DNA from: Muribaculaceae bacterium
Lineage (GTDB): Bacteria; Bacteroidota; Bacteroidia; Bacteroidales; Muribaculaceae
Assembly: GCA_022509045.1 (NCBI GenBank)
Contig: JAFLTZ010000004.1
Coordinates: 1-48,212, forward strand
DNA: 48,212 bases
Direction: 5' to 3'
Shown here one piece after another: positions 37,570 through 46,147 of the stretch. How positions within the stretch are numbered: the stretch's first letter is position 1; each line of letters begins with the position of its first letter. Below the pieces are notes generated by a model. It did no database searches. It saw nothing but the letters and a program-made list of their open reading frames with translations, and had not been told where the DNA came from. The position numbers and the translations under genes are program-made.

Positions 37570-38570
37570 ACCGACATAGTTTTATTACGAAGTACTACCC
37601 ATACGACTATCGGAATGCCTAACAATGCCGTTATCGCATTTATAGGCAATGTAAACATTTTTGAAAGGACGTCGCATCCAAGCAAAACCGATGCGCCAAT
37701 TAGCAATGTTGTGGGTAAAAGAACTCGATGATCGCTATTGTCGCACACGAGTCGCGACACGTGAGGTATGGCGAGGCCGACAAATCCTATCGGTCCGCAA
37801 AAAGCAGTTATTGTCCCAGCCAGCAATGTGGTTGATAAGAAAATAACAATCCGGCATTTTCGCAAATTCAGTCCCATAGTCAAAGCATATTCTTCACCGA
37901 ACAAAAGAATATTGAGCCATTTAATACTTATGATACTAAGTATAATACCTATTGCTATGGCAGGCAACAATATCCACAATTCCGACGTCACAACATCGCC
38001 AAGCGAACCCATGGTCCATATTACAAAGGCTTTAAGAGATTCATCTTTACTTAAATACTGCAGAATTTCAACTATGGCACTCACGCCCGACGAAAACATC
38101 ATTCCAAGAATAAGAATTACCATAATATCACGTACCCTGTGAGCTACCGATGCAACAACTAAAAGCACGAGCGATGAACCAATCCATGCCGCTCCCGCTA
38201 TGCCCAAGGAATTCATAACAGTACCCATTCCAAACAGTGGTGCTCCTAATATAAATAGCGCCACCCCCAGGCTCGCTCCGGAACTGATACCAAGCACATA
38301 TGGTCCTGCAAGTGGGTTTCGGAACAATGTCTGCATCTGTAGTCCGCTTATCGATAAAGCAGCTCCGGCAAACATTGCAACCGTGGCTTTCACCAGGCGT
38401 ATGTTGATAATTATTGTTCGAGTAACTTCGTCTGTGTCGCCTCCAATCAGTGCGTTGACAATTTCTCGTGGAGATATGTGCACACTGCCTACAATCATAT
38501 CTATTGCAAATAGCACTATAAGCACTACACTTAATATCGGGAACATTATTTTCAGCGGCACATTTCGCAT
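37566..38570 (-). CDS. FecCD-family ABC importer permease
   Basis: A 334-residue permease with about ten membrane segments. The family pattern is clear: GAALSISGLQMQTLFRNPLA, then GPYVLGISSGASLGVALFIL, and FCGPIGFVGLAIPHVSRL, which contacts the ATPase. It sits 4 bp after the MsbA-like exporter and overlaps the ATPase gene, so the three share one transcript. The substrate class is iron chelate, haem or B12. Confidence 0.93.
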   Translation of the reverse strand: MRNVPLKIMFPILSVVLIVLFAIDMIVGSVHISPREIVNALIGGDTDEVTRTIIINIRLVKATVAMFAGAALSISGLQMQTLFRNPLAGPYVLGISSGASLGVALFILGAPLFGMGTVMNSLGIAGAAWIGSSLVLLVVASVAHRVRDIMVILILGMMFSSGVSAIVEILQYLSKDESLKAFVIWTMGSLGDVVTSELWILLPAIAIGIILSIISIKWLNILLFGEEYALTMGLNLRKCRIVIFLSTTLLAGTITAFCGPIGFVGLAIPHVSRLVCDNSDHRVLLPTTLLIGASVLLGCDVLSKMFTLPINAITALLGIPIVVWVVLRNKTMSV

Positions 38571-38574
38571 ACAA

Positions 38575-40401
38575 TCAGAATTTTTGCATTTCTACCAACC
38601 TGCTGTAATATCCGCCTTTTGCAAGCAGTTCTGTATGCGTGCCTTGCTCCACAATTTTGCCTTCATGCATCACGCATATCATATCGGCATTAACAATGGT
38701 TGACAGCCTGTGTGCAATCACTAATGTCGTGCGATTTTTCATCAACCTGTCAAGAGCTTCCTGCACTAAACGCTCGCTCTCGGTGTCGAGTGCGGATGTT
38801 GCCTCATCAAGTATCAATACGGGTGGATTTTTCAAGATGGCCCGCGCTATGCTTATCCTTTGTCGCTGCCCTCCGGATAATTTACAACCTCTATCGCCAA
38901 TATTGGTGTCAAATCCATTTTCCGATGCCATAATGAAATCGTAGGCATTTGCCACTTTGGCGGCTTGCTTTACTTCTTCAAATGTGGCATTCCCGACACC
39001 GAATGTTATATTATTGTAGAATGTGTCGTTAAACAAAATAGCCTCTTGATTAACATTTCCCATCAATTGCCGCACGTCATACACATTATACTCGCGCAAA
39101 TCATTACCGTTGAGTAATATCTGTCCTTCATCCACATCATAGAAACGCGGCAACAAATCGGCAAGTGTTGATTTTCCCGACCCGGATTGTCCCACGAGGG
39201 CAACAGTGGCTCCATGCGGAATCTTTAATGACACACCATCGATAACCGGACGCTCTGAATAGCTGAATTTCACGTCTTTATATTCTATGTCACATGTCGT
39301 AAAATCTATGCTCTTCGGATTTTCAGGATTTTTTATCGGATTTTCTGCTTTTAATATCACTTCTACACGTTGCATCGATGCCAACCCTTTTTGGATGGAA
39401 TATACCGCTTTTGACAAATCCTTCGACGGGTTTATAATATTGTAGAATATTATCATGTAATATATAAACTGCGACGCATCAATCGTTGAATTTCCAGAGA
39501 AAATCAATGTTCCGCCAAACCATAGTACAATTGCAATTGTCAGCGTCCCAAGGAATTCACTCATGGGGTGAGCCAATGAATATCGGCGATTGAGACGGTT
39601 GGAGATTTTATAAAATTTTTGGTTTTCATCATGAAATCGCTTCTGTACCTTTGGTTCGGCATTAAAAGCTTTGATTATGCGCAACCCACCGAGGGTCTCT
39701 TCTATATTGGCAAGCAATACACCCCACTGCGTCTGCCCTTCATATCCAACTCGTTTCAGCCTTTTTCCTACGGTTCCCATAACCCAGCCAGCCACCGGAA
39801 GCAGTATCAACACAAACACCGAAAGTTGCCAACTCACAACGAACATCATCACAAGGCACGAAATTATGATGATGGGGTTTTTGAACATCATATCCAGCGA
39901 GGCCATAATGCTATTCTCTATCTCAGAGACATCGCCGCTCATACGTGCCATCACATCGCCTTTTCTCTCGGCTGTAAAAAATGATACGGGCAATTTAAGG
40001 ATTTTGTCATATACATGATTTCTTATATCGCGCACAATTCCCGACCGTATCGGTATCAGGTAATACGCTGCAAGATAATACGTTCCGGTTTTTAGCAAAG
40101 TCATTATTACTAAACCGAGAGCAAGCAATGCCAACGCCGTCGATTGTCCCCATATCTCTATCGATTGCTGGATGTAGTAGTAACCATTGTTCACCAATTC
40201 ATCTTTAATACCGGCACTACCCCATTCCATAAATTCATAGCGGGCGGTATCCACTCTGAACAACATTCGCAGAATAGGAATTATTAAAGCGAACGAAAAC
40301 AACGTCAAAAAAGCCGATATAATGTTAAAAATTACATTTAAAAATAAATATTTTTTATACGGCGGCACGAATCTATGTAATATTTGGAGAAATTCTTTCA
40401 T
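38575..40401 (-). CDS. MsbA-like ABC exporter (fused permease-ATPase)
   Basis: A 608-residue half-transporter: six membrane helices (about 15-330) fused to an ATPase domain (about 360-608). Motifs are ALVGQSGSGKSTLADLLPRF, LSGGQRQRISIARA, VLILDEATSALD and AHRLSTI. The order and length match the MsbA/lipid-flippase subgroup. The exported substrate may be lipid A or another lipid, which is inferred. It is first in an operon with the FecCD-type importer, an unusual pairing. Confidence 0.88.
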   Translation of the reverse strand: MKEFLQILHRFVPPYKKYLFLNVIFNIISAFLTLFSFALIIPILRMLFRVDTARYEFMEWGSAGIKDELVNNGYYYIQQSIEIWGQSTALALLALGLVIMTLLKTGTYYLAAYYLIPIRSGIVRDIRNHVYDKILKLPVSFFTAERKGDVMARMSGDVSEIENSIMASLDMMFKNPIIIISCLVMMFVVSWQLSVFVLILLPVAGWVMGTVGKRLKRVGYEGQTQWGVLLANIEETLGGLRIIKAFNAEPKVQKRFHDENQKFYKISNRLNRRYSLAHPMSEFLGTLTIAIVLWFGGTLIFSGNSTIDASQFIYYMIIFYNIINPSKDLSKAVYSIQKGLASMQRVEVILKAENPIKNPENPKSIDFTTCDIEYKDVKFSYSERPVIDGVSLKIPHGATVALVGQSGSGKSTLADLLPRFYDVDEGQILLNGNDLREYNVYDVRQLMGNVNQEAILFNDTFYNNITFGVGNATFEEVKQAAKVANAYDFIMASENGFDTNIGDRGCKLSGGQRQRISIARAILKNPPVLILDEATSALDTESERLVQEALDRLMKNRTTLVIAHRLSTIVNADMICVMHEGKIVEQGTHTELLAKGGYYSRLVEMQKF

Positions 40402-40429
40402 TGTCGATTCCTAAAAATTTTTTCAAGTA

Positions 40430-40466
40430 CAAAGATAGTAGAATTTAAACTTTTGGCTTATCTTTG
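40430..40466. promoter_or_regulatory. Divergent promoters of the MsbA-like and barrel genes
   Basis: TATCTTTG on the minus strand (40437 to 40430) and TATCTTTG on the plus strand (40459-40466) face apart with 21 bp between them. Each is a full TAnnTTTG match. Confidence 0.6.
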
Positions 40467-40527
40467 TGTCAAAAATATGGTTATTCACTATTGAATAATT
40501 TACATTTTTATTCTGTCACCTAAATTA

Positions 40528-43470
40528 ATGAAAATTTTTATACTGTTTTGCGCCGCTTTGGTAGTTAGTTTTGGCGCCTTTGCCGGTGTGGTTTCCGGTG
40601 TTGTAAGAGATAAGAATGGAGATTCGCCACTCGGTCAATGTTCAATTAGAATTTTGATGGAGCGGGATAGTTCGTTTGTCAATGGTGCTGCTTCTGCCGA
40701 TGATGGCAACTTTAGCGTTAAAGGATTGAAGTCCGGTAAGTATATTGCCCAGTTTTCGTATATAGGCTATAACCCGGTAAATGTAAATTTCACCATCTCC
40801 GACAAAAAACCGAATGCCGACCTGGGTATCACATATCTCAGCGAAAATTCGATTCTTCTTAAGGAAACAGTTGTGCTCGGTGCTCGCACAGAAATCACGG
40901 TAAAAGAAGACACTATTGAATATAATGCCGATGCCTATAGAACGCAACCCAATGCCGTGGTTGAGGACCTCTTGAAACGATTGCCGGGTGTTGAAGTTGA
41001 TGCCGATGGTAAAATTACATCTAATGGCAAAGAAGTAAAGAAGATTCTTATTGAGGGAAAAGAATTTTTTGCCGACGACCCGAAGGTGGCTTCTAAAAAT
41101 CTCCCGGTAGATATCATTGACCGGCTTCAAGTAGTTGACAGAAAAAGTGACCTTGCCCGCATGACCGGTGTTGATGATGGCGAAGAAGAAACAGTCATCA
41201 ATCTCACTATCAAAAAAGGCATGAACAACGGCTGGTTTGGTAACTTTACCGCAGGATATGGTACCGATAACCGTTACGGATTCTCAGGCATTGCCAACCG
41301 TTTTTGGAATGGCAATCAACTCACTTTTATTGCAAATGCCAACAACACAAACAATCTTGGCTTTACCGATGGTAACTCCGGGCGTTTTCGCCGATTCGGT
41401 GGCATGAACGGAATTAACACTTCTCAAAGTATGGGGTTAAACTTCAACGTGGGTAAAGAAGAGTATTTCAGAGTCGGGGGTAATATCTTATACTCTCACA
41501 GCGACAATAATGTCGTGCAAAAAACTGCTCGTGAATATCTCCTTGTCGATTCACTTTCTTTCTACAACTCCAATTCAAGCAATCGGAATCGCGGACACAA
41601 CGTGCGGGCCGATTTCCGTATTAAATGGGATATCGACTCTTTCAACGCTTTAGAGTTCCGCCCGCGATTCTCATATAATTACAATAGGTCGGATGCTAAT
41701 GAGTTCTATGCCACTACCGGCGGGCCATCGCTCATCGCACTTGATTCCATCAATAATAGTTTCAACACATCCTTTGACCATGGCAAAAGTTTTGAATACG
41801 GATTTGATTTCGTTTATAACCATAATGTAAAATCAAAACCGGGACGATCTTTCAGCATCATGGCAAACTTTAACGGCTCGAATGTACGTGAGGATGAAAC
41901 AGCCTACACTCGAAATTTCTTCTATATTGACGACAATGAAGAAATAACCGACCAAATTATCGACAATCACACTTGGAGTAATGCGCTACGTACTCGTCTG
42001 TCGTGGACTGAACCACTCGGCAATGTGGCTAACGGTAATTTCTTCGAAGCAGCGTACCATTTAAATTATCGTTGGAATAATGCTGATAAAGTGGTTTATG
42101 AGTTGCCTCAGAATCCACAAGGCGATGCTCCGGTTAATCCGGAAACTATATATAATTTGATTAATCGCGAAATATATCTTGATGCTATCGCGGCCGACTT
42201 TGCCCGCGTGTGGGGGCCTGCATTTGCTGCCGACCCTATTCTCACGCGTCAAATTGTGGAAGAAGAATTGCTTGCCAACGGCTATGATGTTAATTCCGAT
42301 CTGTCCAATAGTTTTCGCAATACATTCTTTGACCAACGACTACAATTAGGGTATAAAAAGGTTTCAAAAAGCTACAATCTTAATGCCGGTCTTACCTTGT
42401 CTCCGACTCGGTCACAAAGTATAAATCTCACTAATGCCGACAAGACGATACCCTCGCGATGGGTTTGGAATGTGGCTCCTTACGCAAGATTCAGATACAA
42501 ATTCAGTAACACACGCTCTCTCAATGCGTTCTATTTTGCACGTTCTTACCAACCATCAATGTCTCAACTGCAACCGGTTGAAGACCGTTCAAATCCGATG
42601 CGTATAGTCGTAGGTAATGATTCCTTGAAACCATCATTTGCCAATAGTATAAATATCCGTTTCCAAGATTTTAATCAGGAAAGCCAGCGAAGCATTATGG
42701 CAATGATTAATGCAAACTTCGATACCAACAGCATTATCAACAAAACTTCATACCAGGCATCTACCGGTAAGCAAATCACAACCTACGAAAATGTTAATGG
42801 CGTTTGGAATATTATGGGTATGAACATGATTAATATGCCTTTCCGAAATAAACATTGGCAATTCTCCAATCATGTGTTTATGAGATATAACGTCACTAAG
42901 GGTTATATTAACTCAGCTTTCAATACAAGCTCTACTTTCTCTATAAATGAGAGTCCGGGTATTACATACCGAAACGATTGGCTCGAAGTTCAGGCACGTC
43001 CGAATTATTCAATTCAAACTACACGCAATACTGTGCAAGGTGCAAATAACAGCACCGTCCATTCTTATGGCGGAACTGTTAATGCCACATATAATGCTCC
43101 TTTCGGACTCACAATCTCTTCCGATGCCAACTATAGTGCTCGTTTAGGTTATACTCAGGGCTACAACACCCGTGCATGGCTGTGGAATGCTTCCATTGCT
43201 TATCAATTCCTACCGGGAAGAGTTGGCACTATTGCACTCAATGCATACGATATATTGCAACAACGTCAGAATATACGCCACTCTGTGACCGCAAACTATA
43301 TTGACGATACAGAGTACAATAATTTGTCGCGATATTTTACCATTTCATTCGCATACCGATTCAATACGTTCGGGAATGGGAAGCAGCCTGCTGATATGAA
43401 TGGATTCCCCGGAGGTCCGGGTGGCGGACCGGGAAGACCCGGTGGTTTCGGCGGTGGTCGTCGTTTCTGA
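40528..43470 (+). CDS. TonB-receptor-like outer-membrane beta-barrel protein
   Basis: A 980-residue protein with a signal peptide (MKIFILFCAALVVSFGAFA), a carboxypeptidase-regulatory-like domain (about 21-110; VVSGVVRDKNGDSPLG), a plug-like domain (about 115-230; NAVVEDLLKRLPGVEVDADG and KKILIEGKEFFADDP), and a long barrel. The family resembles the outer-membrane beta-barrel group related to TonB receptors (OMP_b-brl_3). The C-terminus is a Gly/Pro/Arg-rich tail (PGGPGGGPGRPGGFGGG) following the last strand. The substrate is unknown. It is followed by a bidirectional terminator. Confidence 0.85.
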   Translation: MKIFILFCAALVVSFGAFAGVVSGVVRDKNGDSPLGQCSIRILMERDSSFVNGAASADDGNFSVKGLKSGKYIAQFSYIGYNPVNVNFTISDKKPNADLGITYLSENSILLKETVVLGARTEITVKEDTIEYNADAYRTQPNAVVEDLLKRLPGVEVDADGKITSNGKEVKKILIEGKEFFADDPKVASKNLPVDIIDRLQVVDRKSDLARMTGVDDGEEETVINLTIKKGMNNGWFGNFTAGYGTDNRYGFSGIANRFWNGNQLTFIANANNTNNLGFTDGNSGRFRRFGGMNGINTSQSMGLNFNVGKEEYFRVGGNILYSHSDNNVVQKTAREYLLVDSLSFYNSNSSNRNRGHNVRADFRIKWDIDSFNALEFRPRFSYNYNRSDANEFYATTGGPSLIALDSINNSFNTSFDHGKSFEYGFDFVYNHNVKSKPGRSFSIMANFNGSNVREDETAYTRNFFYIDDNEEITDQIIDNHTWSNALRTRLSWTEPLGNVANGNFFEAAYHLNYRWNNADKVVYELPQNPQGDAPVNPETIYNLINREIYLDAIAADFARVWGPAFAADPILTRQIVEEELLANGYDVNSDLSNSFRNTFFDQRLQLGYKKVSKSYNLNAGLTLSPTRSQSINLTNADKTIPSRWVWNVAPYARFRYKFSNTRSLNAFYFARSYQPSMSQLQPVEDRSNPMRIVVGNDSLKPSFANSINIRFQDFNQESQRSIMAMINANFDTNSIINKTSYQASTGKQITTYENVNGVWNIMGMNMINMPFRNKHWQFSNHVFMRYNVTKGYINSAFNTSSTFSINESPGITYRNDWLEVQARPNYSIQTTRNTVQGANNSTVHSYGGTVNATYNAPFGLTISSDANYSARLGYTQGYNTRAWLWNASIAYQFLPGRVGTIALNAYDILQQRQNIRHSVTANYIDDTEYNNLSRYFTISFAYRFNTFGNGKQPADMNGFPGGPGGGPGRPGGFGGGRRF

Positions 43471-43493
43471 TAAATATTTTTTCGATAACAATA

Positions 43494-43526
43494 AAAAGCA
43501 GCGATAATGTGTTAATCGCTGCTTTT
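43494..43526. terminator. Bidirectional terminator between the barrel and rluA-type genes
   Basis: AAAAGCAGCGAT (43494-43505) pairs perfectly with ATCGCTGCTTTT (43515-43526). It serves both convergent genes. Its core GCAGCGAT is the same as in the terminator at 29611-29645. Confidence 0.85.
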
Positions 43527-43527
43527 C

Positions 43528-44202
43528 TTATATATCCGTTGCCAACGCTTGCCACAATTTATCATCCGGCACAGGGGCTGTCACATCCACTGTCTCCTTC
43601 GACACCGGATGTACAAACTTAACGTTGCGTGCTAATAAACTTATGCTCCCGTCCGGGTTACTCCGCTTGGCTCCATATTTCAAGTCTCCATTTATGGGAC
43701 ACCCTATAGCGGCCAGTTGCACTCTTATTTGATGTTTTCTGCCAGTCAGCAATTCAACCTCTATTAAATTATAATTGTCACTTTTAGCGATTACCTTATA
43801 TCGAAGCACCGCTTTTTGGCTACCAGGCTTAGGCTCAAGGTGTGCATACGATTTATTATTCCGTTCTGTTGTAGTTATGTAGTGTGTGAGTAAATCGCTT
43901 TCTTTTTCCGGACAATCTTTTGTAATAGCCCAATATGTTTTGTGGACGTCTCCATTTCTAAACATATCGTTGAGGCGACTGAGTGCTTTTGAAGTCTTGG
44001 CAAAAACCACGACTCCTCGCACCGGGCGGTCAAGTCGGTGTACAACTCCGCAAAACACATTCCCGGGCTTGGCATATTTTTCCTTTATCCATGCCTTCAC
44101 TATTTCGCTTAATGGTCGGTCTCCGGTTTTATCCCCTTGAACTATTTCTCCTGATTCTTTATTTACTACTATTATATGATTATCCTCGTATAATACTTCC
44201 AT
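43528..44202 (-). CDS. RluA-family pseudouridine synthase
   Basis: A 224-residue enzyme without an S4 domain. The catalytic motif is VVHRLDRPVRGVVVFAKT with Asp58, and the C-terminal motif GRKHQIRVQLAAIGCPINGD is present. It converts uridine to pseudouridine in rRNA or tRNA; the target base is not known. A -7-like element lies at 44234-44241 (minus). It is the last ordinary housekeeping gene before the accessory-looking end of the window. Confidence 0.93.
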   Translation of the reverse strand: MEVLYEDNHIIVVNKESGEIVQGDKTGDRPLSEIVKAWIKEKYAKPGNVFCGVVHRLDRPVRGVVVFAKTSKALSRLNDMFRNGDVHKTYWAITKDCPEKESDLLTHYITTTERNNKSYAHLEPKPGSQKAVLRYKVIAKSDNYNLIEVELLTGRKHQIRVQLAAIGCPINGDLKYGAKRSNPDGSISLLARNVKFVHPVSKETVDVTAPVPDDKLWQALATDI

Positions 44203-44233
44203 CGTTTATTATTGTCGGTTTTTATTCCGCCTG

Positions 44234-44241
44234 CAAAGTTA
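44234..44241 (-). promoter_or_regulatory. -7 promoter element of the rluA-type gene
   Basis: Minus-strand TAACTTTG matches TAnnTTTG and lies 32 bp upstream of the ATG. No clear -33 box. Confidence 0.4.
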
Positions 44242-44347
44242 TATAAAATTGTGTTTATTATTTGTCTATTTTTGAAACCACACTGCGTTATTTTTCAGCC
44301 GATTATTAATTTTTTACTTGAATACTAAAAATATTTTTTAAAAATGC

Positions 44348-44378
44348 TTGACTTTTAGCAAATATTATTGTATCTTTG
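44348..44378 (+). promoter_or_regulatory. Strong promoter of the capsid-protein operon
   Basis: TTGACT (44348-44353), 17 bp, TATCTTTG (44371-44378). Transcription would start near 44385, about 28 bases before the first ATG. It is among the best promoter matches in the window. Confidence 0.65.
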
Positions 44379-44412
44379 CATCAAAAATCTTATCATCTTA
44401 ATCTTTTTTATT

Positions 44413-44655
44413 ATGAATACTACTGACAACCACCCACTGCAAACCAACGATGTAAGCCAATCCGACTTGTTGGCTCAAATCGAAGATTTGAAAATCACAA
44501 TGGCTATTAAGGAGGAAGATGCATATCTTCGAGGGCGAAATGATTGTATAGAGCAATATTTTTCACAAATGAAATCACAATCTCAATTCCACAACAAGCA
44601 CAAATCACAATCATTGCATGTTCTTGATTCCGTCTCAAAAAGCGTATGGGACTAA
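44413..44655 (+). CDS. Small 80-residue protein preceding the capsid gene
   Basis: From the ATG at 44413 the product is 80 residues; an upstream ATG at 44368 is rejected because it overlaps the promoter's -7 element. It is hydrophilic, without signal peptide, and residues about 16-52 (SQSDLLAQIEDLKITMAIKE and onward) look helical and may form a coiled coil. A Lys/His/Gln/Ser-rich stretch follows, ending in VSKSVWD. It is co-transcribed with the SU10-like capsid gene 75 bp downstream, so it could be a scaffold remnant, a decoration protein or a cargo protein. I recognise no family. Confidence 0.65.
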   Translation: MNTTDNHPLQTNDVSQSDLLAQIEDLKITMAIKEEDAYLRGRNDCIEQYFSQMKSQSQFHNKHKSQSLHVLDSVSKSVWD

Positions 44656-44730
44656 GACAACCAATCTTATTTTAACCTGATACCGTGAATACACAATCTT
44701 TATATATTCTATTTAATTAAATCATTATTT

Positions 44731-46077
44731 ATGGAAAATGCAGAAAACATTTCAACTGCTGCAATTGCAGCTCTTAACAGCTCAGATTCATCTTCGGCCG
44801 ACACCTCAATTATTGATGGAACAGATGGCGGGAAACATGTAGTGGATGGTCCTCTTTCCACCGATATTGTGAATGAGAACACCGACATTCTGCTCAATGA
44901 AATTGACTCGCGGATTGTAAAAATCCGACCAATGGCAACACCGCTCGACCAAATATCGCGCATTGCCGGCAGCAAGCGAGCCGGCGGCATGGTGGTAGAT
45001 TTTTATTCCGTGGATACAAAACCTACCGTTGCGAAAATTAAAACTGATTTCGATGGCAACGGCACATGTGATGGAGATAATGATGTAATGCGTTCTATTA
45101 TCAACACCACAAATAACGCACTTTTTGAACCCACAGAAACCATTCTTGTACGTGGAGTGAAAGGTTATAATGCCGATGGCACTCCATCCGATTCTGACCT
45201 CGTACTTTATGTCCTTGCTAAAACCGATGATGGCAAACTTATTGTCACCGGTATCAATGGTGCTTTTTCTGCATCAGGCAATTATCCGGGAGCCATCCCG
45301 CCTCTTTCTAAAAACACACAACTTATTCGTATGGGACGTGCCGCCTCAGAACTTGACGTCCAAACTTCTCAGTTTGAATCTTTGCCGGTTAAAGCTCAAA
45401 ATTTCTGTCAGATATTCAAGATGCAGATTGAACAAAGCACATTGCAGAAGATTGCCAACAAAAAAGTGGGATGGAACTTTTCCGACCAAGAGGAAGCCGC
45501 TATATATGATATGCGACTCGGTATGGAAAAAAATTTCCTTTTCGGCATCAAGCGTAAGATTTATAACCCTATCAAGCGTGAAACGGTTATGTTTACCGGA
45601 GGTATCTGGAACCAAGCAGGTAAAGACTTTGTGATTAACCCGGCAAAATTCACTGCCGATACATTGGTGGAAATGATGAGAGAAGCATTTACAGGTAACG
45701 CCGGTGGCAAACGTAAAATCCTAATTGCCGGTTCAAACCTTATTGAACGAATCAATAAACTCGAAACCACAAAAGTAATTGCGGCTACCGAGACTTTTGT
45801 CAAATGGGGTATTGATTTCACAGAACTGCGTTCAAAGTTCGGTAAACTATATGTATTACTTTCTGAAATTTTCGATGAATGTGGCATGGCCGATTGCGGT
45901 ATGATTATTGACCCTGATTATATTCAGAAATATAGTCACATCCCGTTCAGCACCGAGCCTCTCAACCTAAAGGCTGCTGGAATTCGCAACACCGATGCCA
46001 TTGTGCTCACAGAAGCATCATGCCTTACCTTGCGTTATCCGAAGGCACATATGCGTATTACCACTGCAACGGCTTAA
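44731..46077 (+). CDS. SU10/HK97-fold major capsid protein-like protein (isolated)
   Basis: A 448-residue protein. A Ser/Thr/Asp-rich N-terminal arm (1-50) precedes a region resembling the SU10-type major capsid family (DUF5309/SU10_MCP): ATPLDQISRIAGSKRAGG, then LPVKAQNFCQIFKMQIEQST, then DMRLGMEKNFLFGIKRKIYN. The C-terminal half (KILIAGSNLIERINKLE; GMIIDPDYIQKYSHIPFSTE) matches the same family by eye. No portal, terminase, protease or tail gene is present anywhere else in the window. Base composition is like that of its neighbours, so transfer, if any, is not recent. It may be a phage remnant or a domesticated shell protein. Confidence 0.75.
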   Translation: MENAENISTAAIAALNSSDSSSADTSIIDGTDGGKHVVDGPLSTDIVNENTDILLNEIDSRIVKIRPMATPLDQISRIAGSKRAGGMVVDFYSVDTKPTVAKIKTDFDGNGTCDGDNDVMRSIINTTNNALFEPTETILVRGVKGYNADGTPSDSDLVLYVLAKTDDGKLIVTGINGAFSASGNYPGAIPPLSKNTQLIRMGRAASELDVQTSQFESLPVKAQNFCQIFKMQIEQSTLQKIANKKVGWNFSDQEEAAIYDMRLGMEKNFLFGIKRKIYNPIKRETVMFTGGIWNQAGKDFVINPAKFTADTLVEMMREAFTGNAGGKRKILIAGSNLIERINKLETTKVIAATETFVKWGIDFTELRSKFGKLYVLLSEIFDECGMADCGMIIDPDYIQKYSHIPFSTEPLNLKAAGIRNTDAIVLTEASCLTLRYPKAHMRITTATA

Positions 46078-46099
46078 ACCTTACAACTTGTCAGTAAAA

Positions 46100-46130
46100 A
46101 AATGGACTGCACTGATGGTGCAGTCCATTT
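46100..46130. terminator. Bidirectional terminator after the capsid gene
   Basis: A perfect 13-bp stem (46100-46112 with 46118-46130) and 5-base loop, A-rich before and T-rich after. It sits between the convergent capsid and lipoprotein genes. Confidence 0.85.
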
Positions 46131-46147
46131 CAATTACAATAGAAACA

